Below are positions 7,202 to 15,227 of a stretch of DNA of 64,000 nt, one piece after another (within the stretch, counting starts at the first letter, position 1; each line of letters opens with the position of its first letter). Source of the DNA: JAHCIE01 sp034431435 (GTDB lineage: Bacteria; Chloroflexota; Anaerolineae; Epilineales; JAHCIE01). The position numbers were made by a program, and so were the translations under genes. Below the pieces are notes generated by a model. It did no database searches and was not told the DNA's origin. It saw nothing but the letters and a program-made list of their open reading frames with translations. Location of the stretch: the NCBI GenBank assembly GCA_034431435.1, contig DAOUDG010000086.1:1-64000 (forward strand), read 5' to 3'.

Positions 7202-8052
7202 TGAGCAGCCTGACACCGCTCCAGGTCTTGTATACCACAGGGCAAGGTACAGAGGTCCCGCTGCCGGCCGAGCTGGCGCGATTGTATGGCCCGTGCCAGT
7301 TTCCCCTGCGCCCGAATCGCCCGTATGTGATGGGCAACTTCGTCACCACTCTGGACGGCGTCGTGTCGCTGAACATACCAGGGCAGGCAGGGGGTGGGGA
7401 GATCAGCGGTTTCAACGCCCACGATCGCATGGTCATGGGATTGCTGCGGGCGGCGGCGGGCGCGGTGGTCGTGGGGGCAGGCACGCTGCGCGCTGTCCCG
7501 CAGCATATCTGGACGGCCGAGTACGTCTATCCACCACTGGCCGATGCCTATCGCGAGCTTCGCGACGCCCTCGGTTATACCGAACCACCCCTGAGCGTGA
7601 TCGTCACTGGCCGGGGGGAGCTTGACCTCAGCCTGCCTGTGTTCCAGGCGGGACAAGCGCCCGTGCTCGTCGTCACGACCGACCGGGGCGCCGACCACCT
7701 CCACCAGCGCGCCCTTCCACCGGGCGTGGCAGTCGTCGCTGGCGCGAGTGAGGGGCGGATAACCGCGTCGGCGGTACTAGACGCCATTCAGCAGGTCCGA
7801 CGCATCGATAGGGTCCTGGTCGAAGGTGGCCCCCACTTGATGGGCGACTTCTTCGCCGAGCAGCGCCTGGACGAGCTATTCCTTACCCTGGCGCCTCAGG
7901 TCGCCGGCCGCGACAAGACCACGGAACGCCCCGGTCTGGTCGAGGGGAGAACCTTCGCCCCCAACAAGCCGGTATGGGGGACACTGGTGGATATCAGGCG
8001 AGCGGGTGAGCACCTGTTTCTGCGCTATGCGTTCCTGAATGCGACACGCTAG
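7201..8052 (+). CDS. RibD C-terminal domain reductase (dihydrofolate reductase fold)
   Basis: 283-aa stand-alone protein of the RibD_C/DHFR-like fold. Members reduce pyrimidine or pterin substrates with NADPH. Visible family blocks are MGNFVTTLDGVVSLN, the cofactor-binding stretch GAVVVGAGTLRAVPQHIW, and VLVEGGPHLMGDFFAEQRLDELFLTLAPQ split over the C-terminal strands. The deaminase domain of bifunctional RibD is absent and no rib genes are adjacent. Coupling to folE by a one-base overlap points to a pterin substrate such as a dihydropterin or dihydrofolate; this is inference. RibD-fold proteins that substitute for DHFR are known, so a DHFR-like role is an alternative. Confidence 0.85.
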   Translation: MSSLTPLQVLYTTGQGTEVPLPAELARLYGPCQFPLRPNRPYVMGNFVTTLDGVVSLNIPGQAGGGEISGFNAHDRMVMGLLRAAAGAVVVGAGTLRAVPQHIWTAEYVYPPLADAYRELRDALGYTEPPLSVIVTGRGELDLSLPVFQAGQAPVLVVTTDRGADHLHQRALPPGVAVVAGASEGRITASAVLDAIQQVRRIDRVLVEGGPHLMGDFFAEQRLDELFLTLAPQVAGRDKTTERPGLVEGRTFAPNKPVWGTLVDIRRAGEHLFLRYAFLNATR

Positions 8053-8060
8053 GGTGTGGG

Positions 8061-8981
8061 CTACTGGCTTGGCGCGGCGGGCGTTCCGGACGTCCCACCA
8101 GGCAGGGCAGGGCGAGGCCGCACGCCGCTGTCCGGCTCACACAGGGCCGGCGGCCGCCCATTTGCGCCGCGGTAGTCGTAGGTTTTCCCCCCCGCTTCGA
8201 GGATGATCTGGTAGCCGGGCACCAGTGCCATGGTGTACATCATCCCCGGCTTGGGACAACCGAGGCTTCCGTCCCTCCACTCCACCGACTCGGCCGAGAC
8301 GACCCGAATGTCCTCCGTCTTCAGGGTGGGGGCGCGTCGCAAGAGGTCGGCCTTGGCGGCGGCGATCTGGGCGTCCAGGCTGCCCGTCGCCGGCCCGCCA
8401 CCCGATCCGCCCCGGCTGGGGGCCTGGGTTGGCACGGCCGTGCCACCTGTCTCACACAATTTCATGTTGCCGCTCCTGTCGCCGTGATAGACGAACGTCT
8501 GCCCCCCGCTTTCGAGCACGACCTTATAGCCGGGGGTGACGACCTGGGGGTACATCATACCGGGTTGCGGGCAGCCGAGGGAGGCGTCGGGCCACTCGAC
8601 GGCCTCCGCCTCGACGACGGTCGCGGCGAGAGCGCTGGGGCCGAGGCGTCGGACGAGATCGGCTTGCGCGTTGGCGACGGCGCGCGCCAGTCCGGCGTCC
8701 ACGGCGAGTGTCGTCGCCAACGCGGCGGGCGGACTGATGACCGGCGTGGCAGGCGTGGCGGACGCGACGGTCGGCGATGGGCGCGTGGCCGTTGCGGCGG
8801 GGGGCGGTGCGGAGGTTGGTCCCGTCGTGGGCACGACGGCCGGTGGTAGGGTGGCCGCTGGCCGCCCCGTGGTGGTTGGTGCGGCTGCCCCACTCGTCCC
8901 GCTGCCGCCGGGCGTGGGGCCGCAGGCGGCCAGGGTCACGATCAGCGCCAGCGGCAGCCAGCGCAGGCTCTTCTTCCACAT
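8061..8981 (-). CDS. Secreted lipoprotein with two tandem SLGCP-type domains
   Basis: 306-aa predicted lipoprotein. The signal peptide ends in the lipobox LAAC, so it should be lipidated at that Cys and held on the outer face of the membrane. A Pro/Thr/Ala-rich linker follows, then two homologous domains of about 70 residues. Both contain W-x-D-x-SLGCP-x-PGMMY, a TPGY/VPGY strand and a closing L-C-E, with two conserved cysteines each. The function of the domain is unknown; such domains are frequent in secreted Chloroflexota proteins. ATG 8981 is chosen because it starts the signal peptide; longer forms would overlap the upstream transpeptidase gene. It is the last gene of the leftward envelope operon. 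Confidence 0.8.
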   Translation of the reverse strand: MWKKSLRWLPLALIVTLAACGPTPGGSGTSGAAAPTTTGRPAATLPPAVVPTTGPTSAPPPAATATRPSPTVASATPATPVISPPAALATTLAVDAGLARAVANAQADLVRRLGPSALAATVVEAEAVEWPDASLGCPQPGMMYPQVVTPGYKVVLESGGQTFVYHGDRSGNMKLCETGGTAVPTQAPSRGGSGGGPATGSLDAQIAAAKADLLRRAPTLKTEDIRVVSAESVEWRDGSLGCPKPGMMYTMALVPGYQIILEAGGKTYDYRGANGRPPALCEPDSGVRPRPALPGGTSGTPAAPSQ

Positions 8982-9069
8982 GGCATGGCTCCTGACTGGC
9001 GACCAGAAAACATGGCCGCCCACAGACTTGACGCCTGGGGCGGCCGAAATGTTCCGTTGCCAGCGAGAC

Positions 9070-10113
9070 CTAGTCGTGGATGTCGACGAGGGTTCCCATC
9101 TCGGCCCATTTATACAGCACAGCCGCGTCACTATCGCGCAGGACGATGCAGCCGTAGGATATGGGCCGCCCGATGAAGCCGCCCCATAGCTTGACCTTCG
9201 TCGTGCGGTTGATGGGCAGGGCGTGGAAGCCGTTTTCGGTGCTGCCAGCGTAGTAGATGCCCATCCAGTAGGGCATGTCGAGGTTGAGGCCGGTTGACAC
9301 AGCCATGGGAATCTTGCTCTGGATGGTGAACCGGCCACGGCGGGTGTTGTAACCGGGTAGGCCCGTGCTGACGACAAACTTGTAGCGCAGCACGTTCCCC
9401 TCCCACGCATAGGCGCGCTGGTCGCTGACGTCCACCTCGATGCGCTTGCGCAGGGCGGGCTTGGGCGCATCCTTCACCTGCCACTCGACGGGTAGCTGGA
9501 TTTTCTGCCCCGGCCACAGCCACGAGTCAGCGGGCAGGTTGTTGACTACAACCACGGTACGTGCGTCGAGGCCGTAGCGGAAGGCGATGTCGGACAGCGT
9601 ATCGCCCGCTTCGACGGTGTAGTCAGCCGTGCGGCCGACGGGCAGGGTGGTCGCCGTGTCGCTGACGGGGGGCGGCGGGCTGGGCAGCTTGATCAGCTGC
9701 CCGACGCGGATCAGGCTAGCCGACGGCAGGCCGTTGAGGGTGACAAGCTCATCGACCGTTGTGTCGTACTGGGCGGCGATACTGCCGAGCGTCTCGCCAG
9801 CGACGACGAGGTGCACGGGCTGTGGCTGCGCGTCCCGACGCGGGCCGACGGGGGCAGCGTCGCTGTCGGCCGCGCCGATCTCGCCCACGCCGCTTGTGAG
9901 CAGGGCGAGCTTCTGGCCGGGCCGAAGAGTGTCGCGGTCTTCGAGATTGTTGAGGCGCGCGATGGCGTCGGGGGTCGTCTGATAGCGTTCCGCGATGGCG
10001 CTCAACGTATCACCCGACTGGACGACATACACGATTGGCCCGTCCGCTGCGGCGGGACGAGCGACCAAGAGGATGAGAAATAGGCTGGGCAGCAGCAAGA
10101 ACAGTCGGCGCAT
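9070..10113 (-). CDS. Three-LysM L,D-transpeptidase (YkuD)
   Basis: 347-aa exported peptidoglycan enzyme. From MRRLFLLLPSLF there is a signal peptide with cleavage near AAA-DG. Three LysM repeats follow (YVVQSGDTLSAIAERY, HLVVAGETLGSIAAQY, YTVEAGDTLSDIAFRY), which bind glycan. The C-terminal third is a YkuD domain with HALPINR and the catalytic ISYGCIVLRDSDA motif (His, Ser-x-Gly-Cys). It should form L,D-crosslinks or attach proteins to the wall. ATG 10113 is preferred over 10140 because it opens directly into the signal peptide, although neither has a strong ribosome site. It is third in the operon with the LysM protein upstream and the lipoprotein downstream. Confidence 0.9.
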   Translation of the reverse strand: MRRLFLLLPSLFLILLVARPAAADGPIVYVVQSGDTLSAIAERYQTTPDAIARLNNLEDRDTLRPGQKLALLTSGVGEIGAADSDAAPVGPRRDAQPQPVHLVVAGETLGSIAAQYDTTVDELVTLNGLPSASLIRVGQLIKLPSPPPPVSDTATTLPVGRTADYTVEAGDTLSDIAFRYGLDARTVVVVNNLPADSWLWPGQKIQLPVEWQVKDAPKPALRKRIEVDVSDQRAYAWEGNVLRYKFVVSTGLPGYNTRRGRFTIQSKIPMAVSTGLNLDMPYWMGIYYAGSTENGFHALPINRTTKVKLWGGFIGRPISYGCIVLRDSDAAVLYKWAEMGTLVDIHD

Positions 10114-10147
10114 AGTTATCTCGAGAATCCAACCTTGCATGTGGGAA

Positions 10148-10187
10148 GCGAGGAGACGAAGGCTGTGACAGCCAATCGGCTCCTCGC
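10148..10187. other. Nested stem-loop between two LysM genes
   Basis: Outer arms GCGAGGAG (10148-10155) and CTCCTCGC (10180-10187) enclose an inner hairpin GGCTGT/ACAGCC (10161-10173). There is no T-tract, so this may be an mRNA-processing or attenuation structure inside the operon rather than a simple terminator. Confidence 0.5.
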
Positions 10188-10222
10188 CAACCCCACGAGT
10201 CTAGACAGAACGCAGCGGGCCG

Positions 10223-11356
10223 CTAGTTCTCCACCACCACGCGCACATTGCACGGCGTGGGGAACTGGCCCTGGGTATCCACGGCGGTCAACTTCAGGAT
10301 GTACACACCGTTCGGGACGGTCGCGGTATCCCACCACGTCAATGCCGTACCGGTCACGGCGTCCTTCTTCACGCCCCCGATGCTGACCCAGTTGAAGGGC
10401 ACTTCACCCTGGCCGTACTCGACCTTGTAGAACTGGAAGTTCGGGATGGTCGCGCTGCCGATGATGCCGACCACGCCGCCGATGGTCTCATTGTTGAGCG
10501 GCTGGGTGATGGACACCGAGGGGTTGCACACGGCCGGCGCCACGTTGGGTTTGTGGTAGCCGGGGTGAGGGGCCGGTGGCGGCGGCGGCGGCGGCGCGGC
10601 ACATGGGACGACCAGTACCTGCCCGACGTACAGCCAGTCCGACGAGAGGCCATTCGAGGTTCGCAGGTGCCAGACGGTGGTCCGATAGTGCGCTGCGATG
10701 CCCGACAGGGTGTCGCCTGACTTGACGGTGTAGCTGCCTGTGCAGGCGGCCGGCGGCGGCGCGGCGACAACCGGTGGGCGCGGCGGCGGGGCATGGGGCG
10801 GCGGCGCGACGATCACGGGCTGGACGATGACCTGGGGTGCGGGCTGCCAGGAGACCTGCGCCGGCGGTGTGTAGGCCACGTCGCAGACACGAATGGTCAC
10901 GCCTGCGTGGATGTAGTTCGGGTTGATGATGTTGTTGATCTGGATCAGCGACATCGGATTGACACCGAACCGGGCGGCGATGCTGCTGACCGAATCGCCC
11001 GGCTGGATGGTGTACGGGACACAACCTCCCGCGCCCGGCTTGGTCGGCGGCGCCGCCGGCGCCGCGGGTGGCGCGGTGTGCCCCGGCGAGACGTAGTTGC
11101 GGACCGGCACCGTCAGGCGACGCCCGACGGCCAGCTTGCGCCCGTCGCGGATCCCGTTAGCATTCATGATGACCACGGGCGATGTGCCGTAGCGGTCGGC
11201 GATGCCGTTGAGCGTCTCGCCCCAGCGTACGACGTGGATGAGCTGACCGGAGTAGCCGGGCTTCAGCATCGACTCCGCAGACGCCGTCGCGCCGACGGTG
11301 ACGAGGCCCGCCACGACGGCCGCCACCAGGACGAAGATGAACATGAGTCGTCTCAT
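10223..11356 (-). CDS. Secreted three-LysM protein with C-terminal Ig-like domain
   Basis: 377 aa with a signal peptide (MRRLMFIFVLVAAVVAGLV, cleavage near ASA-ES). Three LysM domains follow: HVVRWGETLNGIADRYG, YTIQPGDSVSSIAARFG and YTVKSGDTLSGIAAHY. They are joined by Pro-rich linkers. The C-terminal 100 residues (SITQPLNNETIGGVVGIIGS, then TVPNGVYILKL) look like an Ig/Fn3-like beta domain. No catalytic domain is visible, so it is probably a cell-wall adaptor. Strong ribosome site AAGGAGGTC before the ATG at 11356. It lies 43 nt downstream of the excisionase-like HTH gene in the same operon. Confidence 0.88.
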   Translation of the reverse strand: MRRLMFIFVLVAAVVAGLVTVGATASAESMLKPGYSGQLIHVVRWGETLNGIADRYGTSPVVIMNANGIRDGRKLAVGRRLTVPVRNYVSPGHTAPPAAPAAPPTKPGAGGCVPYTIQPGDSVSSIAARFGVNPMSLIQINNIINPNYIHAGVTIRVCDVAYTPPAQVSWQPAPQVIVQPVIVAPPPHAPPPRPPVVAAPPPAACTGSYTVKSGDTLSGIAAHYRTTVWHLRTSNGLSSDWLYVGQVLVVPCAAPPPPPPPAPHPGYHKPNVAPAVCNPSVSITQPLNNETIGGVVGIIGSATIPNFQFYKVEYGQGEVPFNWVSIGGVKKDAVTGTALTWWDTATVPNGVYILKLTAVDTQGQFPTPCNVRVVVEN

Positions 11357-11399
11357 TCCAATGACCTCCTTCTAAGGTCAGGCCCAATGGGCCGCGTGG

Positions 11400-11588
11400 C
11401 TACTCGTCCGGCTGCTCCCCAATCTCCCGTGCCTTGAGAAAGCGCTCGAACTCGCTGCGCCGAATTCGGTAGGACCCCTCCAGCTTGACAGCGCGTAGCT
11501 TGCCGGAACGGATGTAACGCCGAACCGTGAAGACGCTAATCTGGAGCTGCTCCGCGATGTCTTCAGTGGTCAGGTAGATATCGTCCAC
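11400..11588 (-). CDS. Excisionase-family (MerR-like) helix-turn-helix DNA-binding protein
   Basis: 62-aa protein consisting of one winged HTH: LTTEDIAEQLQISVFTVRRY followed by IRSGKLRAVKLEGSYRIRRS and EFERFL. This is the 'DNA binding domain, excisionase family' fold used by phage Xis proteins and by small chromosomal regulators. No integrase or phage gene is adjacent, so a regulatory role is more likely than excision. The start is GTG 11588 behind AGAGG. It is the first gene of the LysM envelope operon and sits directly behind a consensus promoter, so it may feed back on that operon. Confidence 0.85.
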   Translation of the reverse strand: MDDIYLTTEDIAEQLQISVFTVRRYIRSGKLRAVKLEGSYRIRRSEFERFLKAREIGEQPDE

Positions 11589-11635
11589 ACCCGTTCCTCT
11601 TGCCCGACATGGTATCTCTTGCTCGCTGCTGCTAC

Positions 11636-11664
11636 ATTATACCTTGCTTCCCGGTCTTTGTCAA
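11636..11664 (-). promoter_or_regulatory. Consensus promoter of the HTH-LysM envelope operon
   Basis: Minus strand TTGACA (11664-11659), exactly 17-bp spacer, TATAAT (11641-11636). Both hexamers are perfect consensus. A second TTGACA on the plus strand (11670-11675) makes an inverted repeat TGTCAA-N5-TTGACA around the -35. Confidence 0.85.
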
Positions 11665-11724
11665 CGGGATTGACATAGACAAACGAGGGAATGCCGCCGG
11701 ATCGGGCCGCGCCCGCCATAAACC

Positions 11725-11752
11725 TTGACTCTGCCGTGGGTCGGCGTAGCAT
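11725..11752 (+). promoter_or_regulatory. Possible promoter of the beta-lactamase-like gene
   Basis: TTGACT (11725-11730), 16-bp spacer, TAGCAT (11747-11752), followed by the ribosome site AGGAGG (11762-11767) and ATG 11772. It would leave a very short leader. Confidence 0.45.
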
Positions 11753-11771
11753 TTGGGGGCCAGGAGGTCGC

Positions 11772-12581
11772 ATGTCCCTTGCTACTAGTGTCGCCCGCGC
11801 GGTCGAGAATGTCCCCGGTGTCTTCGGTGTCGCCGCCCACGACTGGGCGACAGGCGAGCGGCTGTCGGTGTTGGGCGATCGCTCGTTCATTACTGCCAGC
11901 GTCATCAAGCTGCCCATCCTGCTGGCCGCCCTCGACCGGGTGCAGCACAGCGCGCTGCGCCTGGACGACCGAATCGAACTGGAGGCGGGCGACCGGGTGG
12001 GCGGCTCAGGGCTGCTGTACGAGTTCGACCCGGGCGTGCGGCTCAGCCTGCACGACTATCTCACGGCCATGATCGTGGTCAGCGACAATTCGGCCACCAA
12101 TCTGGCGCTGCGTCTCGTCGGCGTAGCGCAGGTGAACGCCTACCTGGACAGCATCGATCTGCCGGACATTCGCTCGCATCGTCCCATCCGCTACCCCAAG
12201 CGCCTACCCGGTGATGCGCCTGGGATCGGGACGGCGACGCCTGATGCGCTGGTGCGCCTGCTGGATAAGCTGATTGGGCGATCGATTCTGACGCCGAACC
12301 TGTGCGACCTGGCCGTGGACATTCTCAAGCGCCAGCAGCACATGGATGGCATTCCGCGCTACCTGCCGGAGGCGGTGGCCGTCGGCCACAAGGACGGCTG
12401 GGTCAACGACGTACGGGCCGATGCGGGCATCCTGTTTGTGCCTGGACGCGCGCCCATCAGCCTGGCCGTCATGGCGGATGGCCTGACCGACCCCCGCGAG
12501 TGGCCTGACCACGAGGGGTTTCTCGGCATCGCCCGCATCGCGCGCATCATCTACGACGCCTGGGTTGAGGGCGGCGGGTAA
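11772..12581 (+). CDS. Serine hydrolase of the class A beta-lactamase/transpeptidase fold, no signal peptide
   Basis: 269 aa. The penicillin-recognising motifs are in order: SVIK (Ser43-x-x-Lys46), SDN (about 104-106, VVSDNSATN) and a KDG triad near HKDGWVND in place of KTG. The class A omega-loop glutamate motif is not obvious, so it may be a hydrolase or D-Ala-type peptidase rather than a true beta-lactamase. Unusually for this fold there is no signal peptide or membrane segment from the well-supported start (AGGAGG then ATG 11772). Either export is non-classical or the enzyme acts in the cytoplasm. It is 19 nt upstream of aroC and probably co-transcribed. Confidence 0.8.
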   Translation: MSLATSVARAVENVPGVFGVAAHDWATGERLSVLGDRSFITASVIKLPILLAALDRVQHSALRLDDRIELEAGDRVGGSGLLYEFDPGVRLSLHDYLTAMIVVSDNSATNLALRLVGVAQVNAYLDSIDLPDIRSHRPIRYPKRLPGDAPGIGTATPDALVRLLDKLIGRSILTPNLCDLAVDILKRQQHMDGIPRYLPEAVAVGHKDGWVNDVRADAGILFVPGRAPISLAVMADGLTDPREWPDHEGFLGIARIARIIYDAWVEGGG

Positions 12582-12600
12582 ATCGACAGGGGAGTAGGGA

Positions 12601-13779
12601 ATGTTGCGTTTCCTGACGGCGGGTGAATCCCATGGCCCGTGCCTGATCGGTATTGTGGAGGGGCTGCCGGCCGGCTTGAGGCTAAGCGCCGACGACATCA
12701 ACGGCGATCTGGCGCGGCGACAGGTGGGCTTTGGCGCGGGCGGCCGCATGAAGATCGAGAAGGACGAGGTGGAGATTCTGTCTGGCCTGGGCTGGAACGG
12801 GCCTGGGCGGGGCCTGACGACGGGCGGGCCTGTTGCCCTGCGCATCGAGAACCGCGATTGGGCCAACTGGAAGGACAAGACGCCGCCTCTGTTCAGCGTG
12901 CCGCGCCCCGGCCACACCGACCTGGCAGGTGGCGTCAAGTATGGCCACCTGTACGACATGCGTCTGGTGTTGGAGCGGTCCTCGGCGCGGGAGACGGCCA
13001 TGCGTGTCGCCATCGGCGCGGTCGCGCGCCGCCTGCTGGGCGAGTTTGGCATCACGATCGGTAGCTACGTGACCCAGATCGGGCCAATTCGCGCCGACCT
13101 GGCCGACATGCCCTACGCCGAGCGTTTCACCCGCGCTGTGGAGAACGACGTGCGCTGTCCCGACGCTGCCCGCGCCGATGAGATGCGCGAGTATATCCGC
13201 GCCACGATTCGCCGCCGCGACACGGTGGGTGGCGTGTTCGAGGTCGTCGGCCTGGGTGTGCCCATGGGACTCGGCTCCCACGTTCACTGGGACCGCAAGC
13301 TCGACGGGCGGCTGGCGCAGGCGATGATGAGCGTGCCCGCCGTGAAGGGTGTGGAGATTGGCCCCGCCTTCGACAATGCCGCGCGCTATGGAACCGAAGT
13401 TCACGACCAGATCTATCTGGTAGATGGCGTGGTGGCGCGACGCACCAACCGCGCGGGCGGTCTGGAGGGTGGCATCACGACGGGGCAGCCCATCGTCGTC
13501 CGCGCCGCTCTCAAGCCCATTGCCACGACGCTCAACCCGCTACGGTCTGTGGACCTGATCAGCGGCGAGGAGACTGAGACGAACTACGAACGGTCTGACT
13601 TTACGGCCGTGACGCGCGGCGGCCCCATCGGTGAGGCGGTCATGGCCTGGGTCCTCGCCGACGCTCTTGTGGAGAAGCTCGGCGGCGATTCCCTCAACGA
13701 GATGCGCCCACGCTTCGAGCAGGCGCAGGCGGCGGCGCGGGTGCGGCCGCCGGTGGCCGTGCCGGGACATGGTGCGTGA
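12601..13779 (+). CDS. aroC: Chorismate synthase
   Basis: Last step of the shikimate pathway: 5-enolpyruvylshikimate-3-phosphate to chorismate, requiring reduced FMN. 392 aa, the usual length. Family signatures: LTAGESHGPCLIGIVEGLPAG at the N-terminus (His of the FMN/EPSP site), RRQVGFGAGGRMKIEKDEVE, GHTDLAGGVKYGHLYDMRLV, LERSSARETAMRVA and GGLEGGITTGQPIVVRAA. The start is ATG 12601 behind GGGGAG. It follows the beta-lactamase-like gene by 19 nt. Its stop codon (TGA 13777-13779) lies inside a short-period inverted repeat, so the extreme C-terminus may have been set by a repeat insertion. Confidence 0.96.
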   Translation: MLRFLTAGESHGPCLIGIVEGLPAGLRLSADDINGDLARRQVGFGAGGRMKIEKDEVEILSGLGWNGPGRGLTTGGPVALRIENRDWANWKDKTPPLFSVPRPGHTDLAGGVKYGHLYDMRLVLERSSARETAMRVAIGAVARRLLGEFGITIGSYVTQIGPIRADLADMPYAERFTRAVENDVRCPDAARADEMREYIRATIRRRDTVGGVFEVVGLGVPMGLGSHVHWDRKLDGRLAQAMMSVPAVKGVEIGPAFDNAARYGTEVHDQIYLVDGVVARRTNRAGGLEGGITTGQPIVVRAALKPIATTLNPLRSVDLISGEETETNYERSDFTAVTRGGPIGEAVMAWVLADALVEKLGGDSLNEMRPRFEQAQAAARVRPPVAVPGHGA

Positions 13780-13823
13780 TGCGTGAGAACTCTCGCGGCT
13801 GTTCGCGTTTTTCACGCATCACG
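13773..13823. repeat. Short-period repeat hairpin containing the aroC stop codon
   Basis: CGTGATGCGTGA (13775-13786) and TCACGCATCACG (13812-13823) are perfect reverse complements. The left arm is itself a GTGCGTGAT-GCGTGA direct repeat. The loop holds a smaller CGCG-type pair followed by five T, so it could terminate transcription. The aroC stop codon is within the left arm. Confidence 0.7.
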
Positions 13824-13925
13824 TTTCACATCGCCGGGCGAACGCCTCTGACCCAGAGAAATGCGTCAGCGAATAGCGAGCCATAGGTAAGGGAATCCTT
13901 CCCCCGCGCGTCGAAATAGCCGCAA

Positions 13926-14014
13926 GGAGAGGTGCCGGAGCTCGGTTGAACGGACTCGACTCGAAATCGAGCGTGGCTGAAAGGTCACCGGGGGTTCAAA
14001 TCCCTCCCTCTCCG
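13926..14014 (+). tRNA. tRNA-Ser (anticodon CGA)
   Basis: Acceptor arms GGAGAGG (13926-13932) and CCTCTCC (14007-14013) pair completely, with discriminator G at 14014. The anticodon arm has stem CTCGA/TCGAG and loop CTCGAAA, giving anticodon CGA for codon UCG. A long class II variable arm (GTGGC...GTCAC) and a T arm GGGGGTTCAAATCCCTC complete it. CCA is not encoded; the following bases are CCTGG. Confidence 0.95.
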
Positions 14015-14072
14015 CCTGGGGTCGCGTCGATGCGCGGCCCCTTCTTCTTTGCCCGCGACAGGAGCATCGAGC

Positions 14073-15227
14073 ATGCCGGATCCGAGGACAGCCATCATAG
14101 TCGGAGGCGGCATCGCCGGGCTGACGACCGCCATTGCCCTGCGCCGCCTGGGGATGCGCGTCGTAGTTTACGAACGCGCGCCTGAGCTTCGCGAGGTGGG
14201 CGCGGGGTTGACGCTGTGGGGCAACGCCATGCAGGCGTTGCAGCGCCTGGGCCTGGCGCGCGCGGTGCAGGCGGCGGGCATGGCTGGCCTGGGGGGCAGC
14301 ATCCGGACCTGGGACGGCCGGCCATTGGCGACGGTGCGCGCCACTGATCTGGAGGCCGCGCTCGGTGCAGCGAACGTCGGCATCCACCGCGCCGACTTGC
14401 AGCGGGTCCTGGTAGAGGCTATCGGGCCGGACACGCTCCGCCTCGGTGCGGCGTGCGTGGGCTGTTCGCAGGACGAGAGGAGCGTCACGGTGCGCTTCGC
14501 CGACGGCCGCCTCGACCGCGCCGACATGCTCATCGCCGCTGATGGCATTCATTCCGTGATTCGCACCCAGCTATTCGACAAGCGCAAGTCGCGCTATGCG
14601 GGCTATACGGCGTGGCGCGGCATCGCCGCGTTTGACGACCCTGCCTTGCCCGCCGACACGGCCTTTGAGAGTTGGGGGCGCGGCCAGCGGTTTGGTATGG
14701 TACGGATTGGTGGGGGGCGTGTCTACTGGTTCGCCACTCAGAATGCTCCCGAGGGTCACGCCGACGCTGCCGACGGCCGCCAGGCGGAACTGCTGCGGCT
14801 GTTCGACGCCTGGCACGCACCCATACCCGCCCTCCTGCGCGCGACTGACCCGGCGGCGATACTGCGCAACGACATCATCGATCGCGAGCCTCTGCCGCGT
14901 TGGAGTAACGAGCGCGTGACCCTGGTGGGCGACGCTGCGCACCCTATGACGCCCAACATGGGCCAGGGGGCGTGCCAGGCCATCGAAGATGCCGTGGCAT
15001 TGGCCGACTGTCTGGCGCAACGCGACGACACCGCCGCCGCCTTGTTGTGCTACGAGCTGCATCGCAGCCAGCGCGCCAATCTGATCGTCCGCCAGTCATG
15101 GCGGATTGGCCGCGTTGCCCAGTGGCAGAACCCGGCGTTGTGCGCCGTGCGCAACGCAGCGGTGCGGGCGCTCGGTCCGGGCGCGCAATTGCGACAGTTA
15201 CGCTTCGCGCTGGGCGTCAGAGGCTGA
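14073..15227 (+). CDS. FAD-dependent monooxygenase (PHBH/UbiH type)
   Basis: 384-aa group A flavin monooxygenase that should hydroxylate an aromatic or similar substrate with NAD(P)H and oxygen. Motifs: AIIVGGGIAGLTTAIALRRL (FAD GxGxxG), the DG-like IAADGIHSVIR, and the late FAD motif LVGDAAHPMTPNMGQGACQA. Length and order fit the salicylate hydroxylase/zeaxanthin epoxidase-like family. Start at ATG 14073, behind AGGAG (14060-14064). The next gene begins at the base after its stop. The substrate cannot be told from sequence. Confidence 0.88.
   Translation: MPDPRTAIIVGGGIAGLTTAIALRRLGMRVVVYERAPELREVGAGLTLWGNAMQALQRLGLARAVQAAGMAGLGGSIRTWDGRPLATVRATDLEAALGAANVGIHRADLQRVLVEAIGPDTLRLGAACVGCSQDERSVTVRFADGRLDRADMLIAADGIHSVIRTQLFDKRKSRYAGYTAWRGIAAFDDPALPADTAFESWGRGQRFGMVRIGGGRVYWFATQNAPEGHADAADGRQAELLRLFDAWHAPIPALLRATDPAAILRNDIIDREPLPRWSNERVTLVGDAAHPMTPNMGQGACQAIEDAVALADCLAQRDDTAAALLCYELHRSQRANLIVRQSWRIGRVAQWQNPALCAVRNAAVRALGPGAQLRQLRFALGVRG

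Noticed and set aside
8982..9470. N-terminal extension of the lipoprotein into the YkuD gene
   Set aside because: The extra residues are out-of-frame translation of the transpeptidase gene; the signal peptide begins at 8981.
11400..11588. Prophage or integrative element marked by the excisionase-like gene
   Set aside because: No integrase, phage structural gene or flanking direct repeat nearby; the gene belongs to an envelope operon.
13926..14014. tRNA-Ser as integration site of a mobile element
   Set aside because: No second copy of the tRNA 3' end was noticed and the following genes are ordinary metabolic genes.
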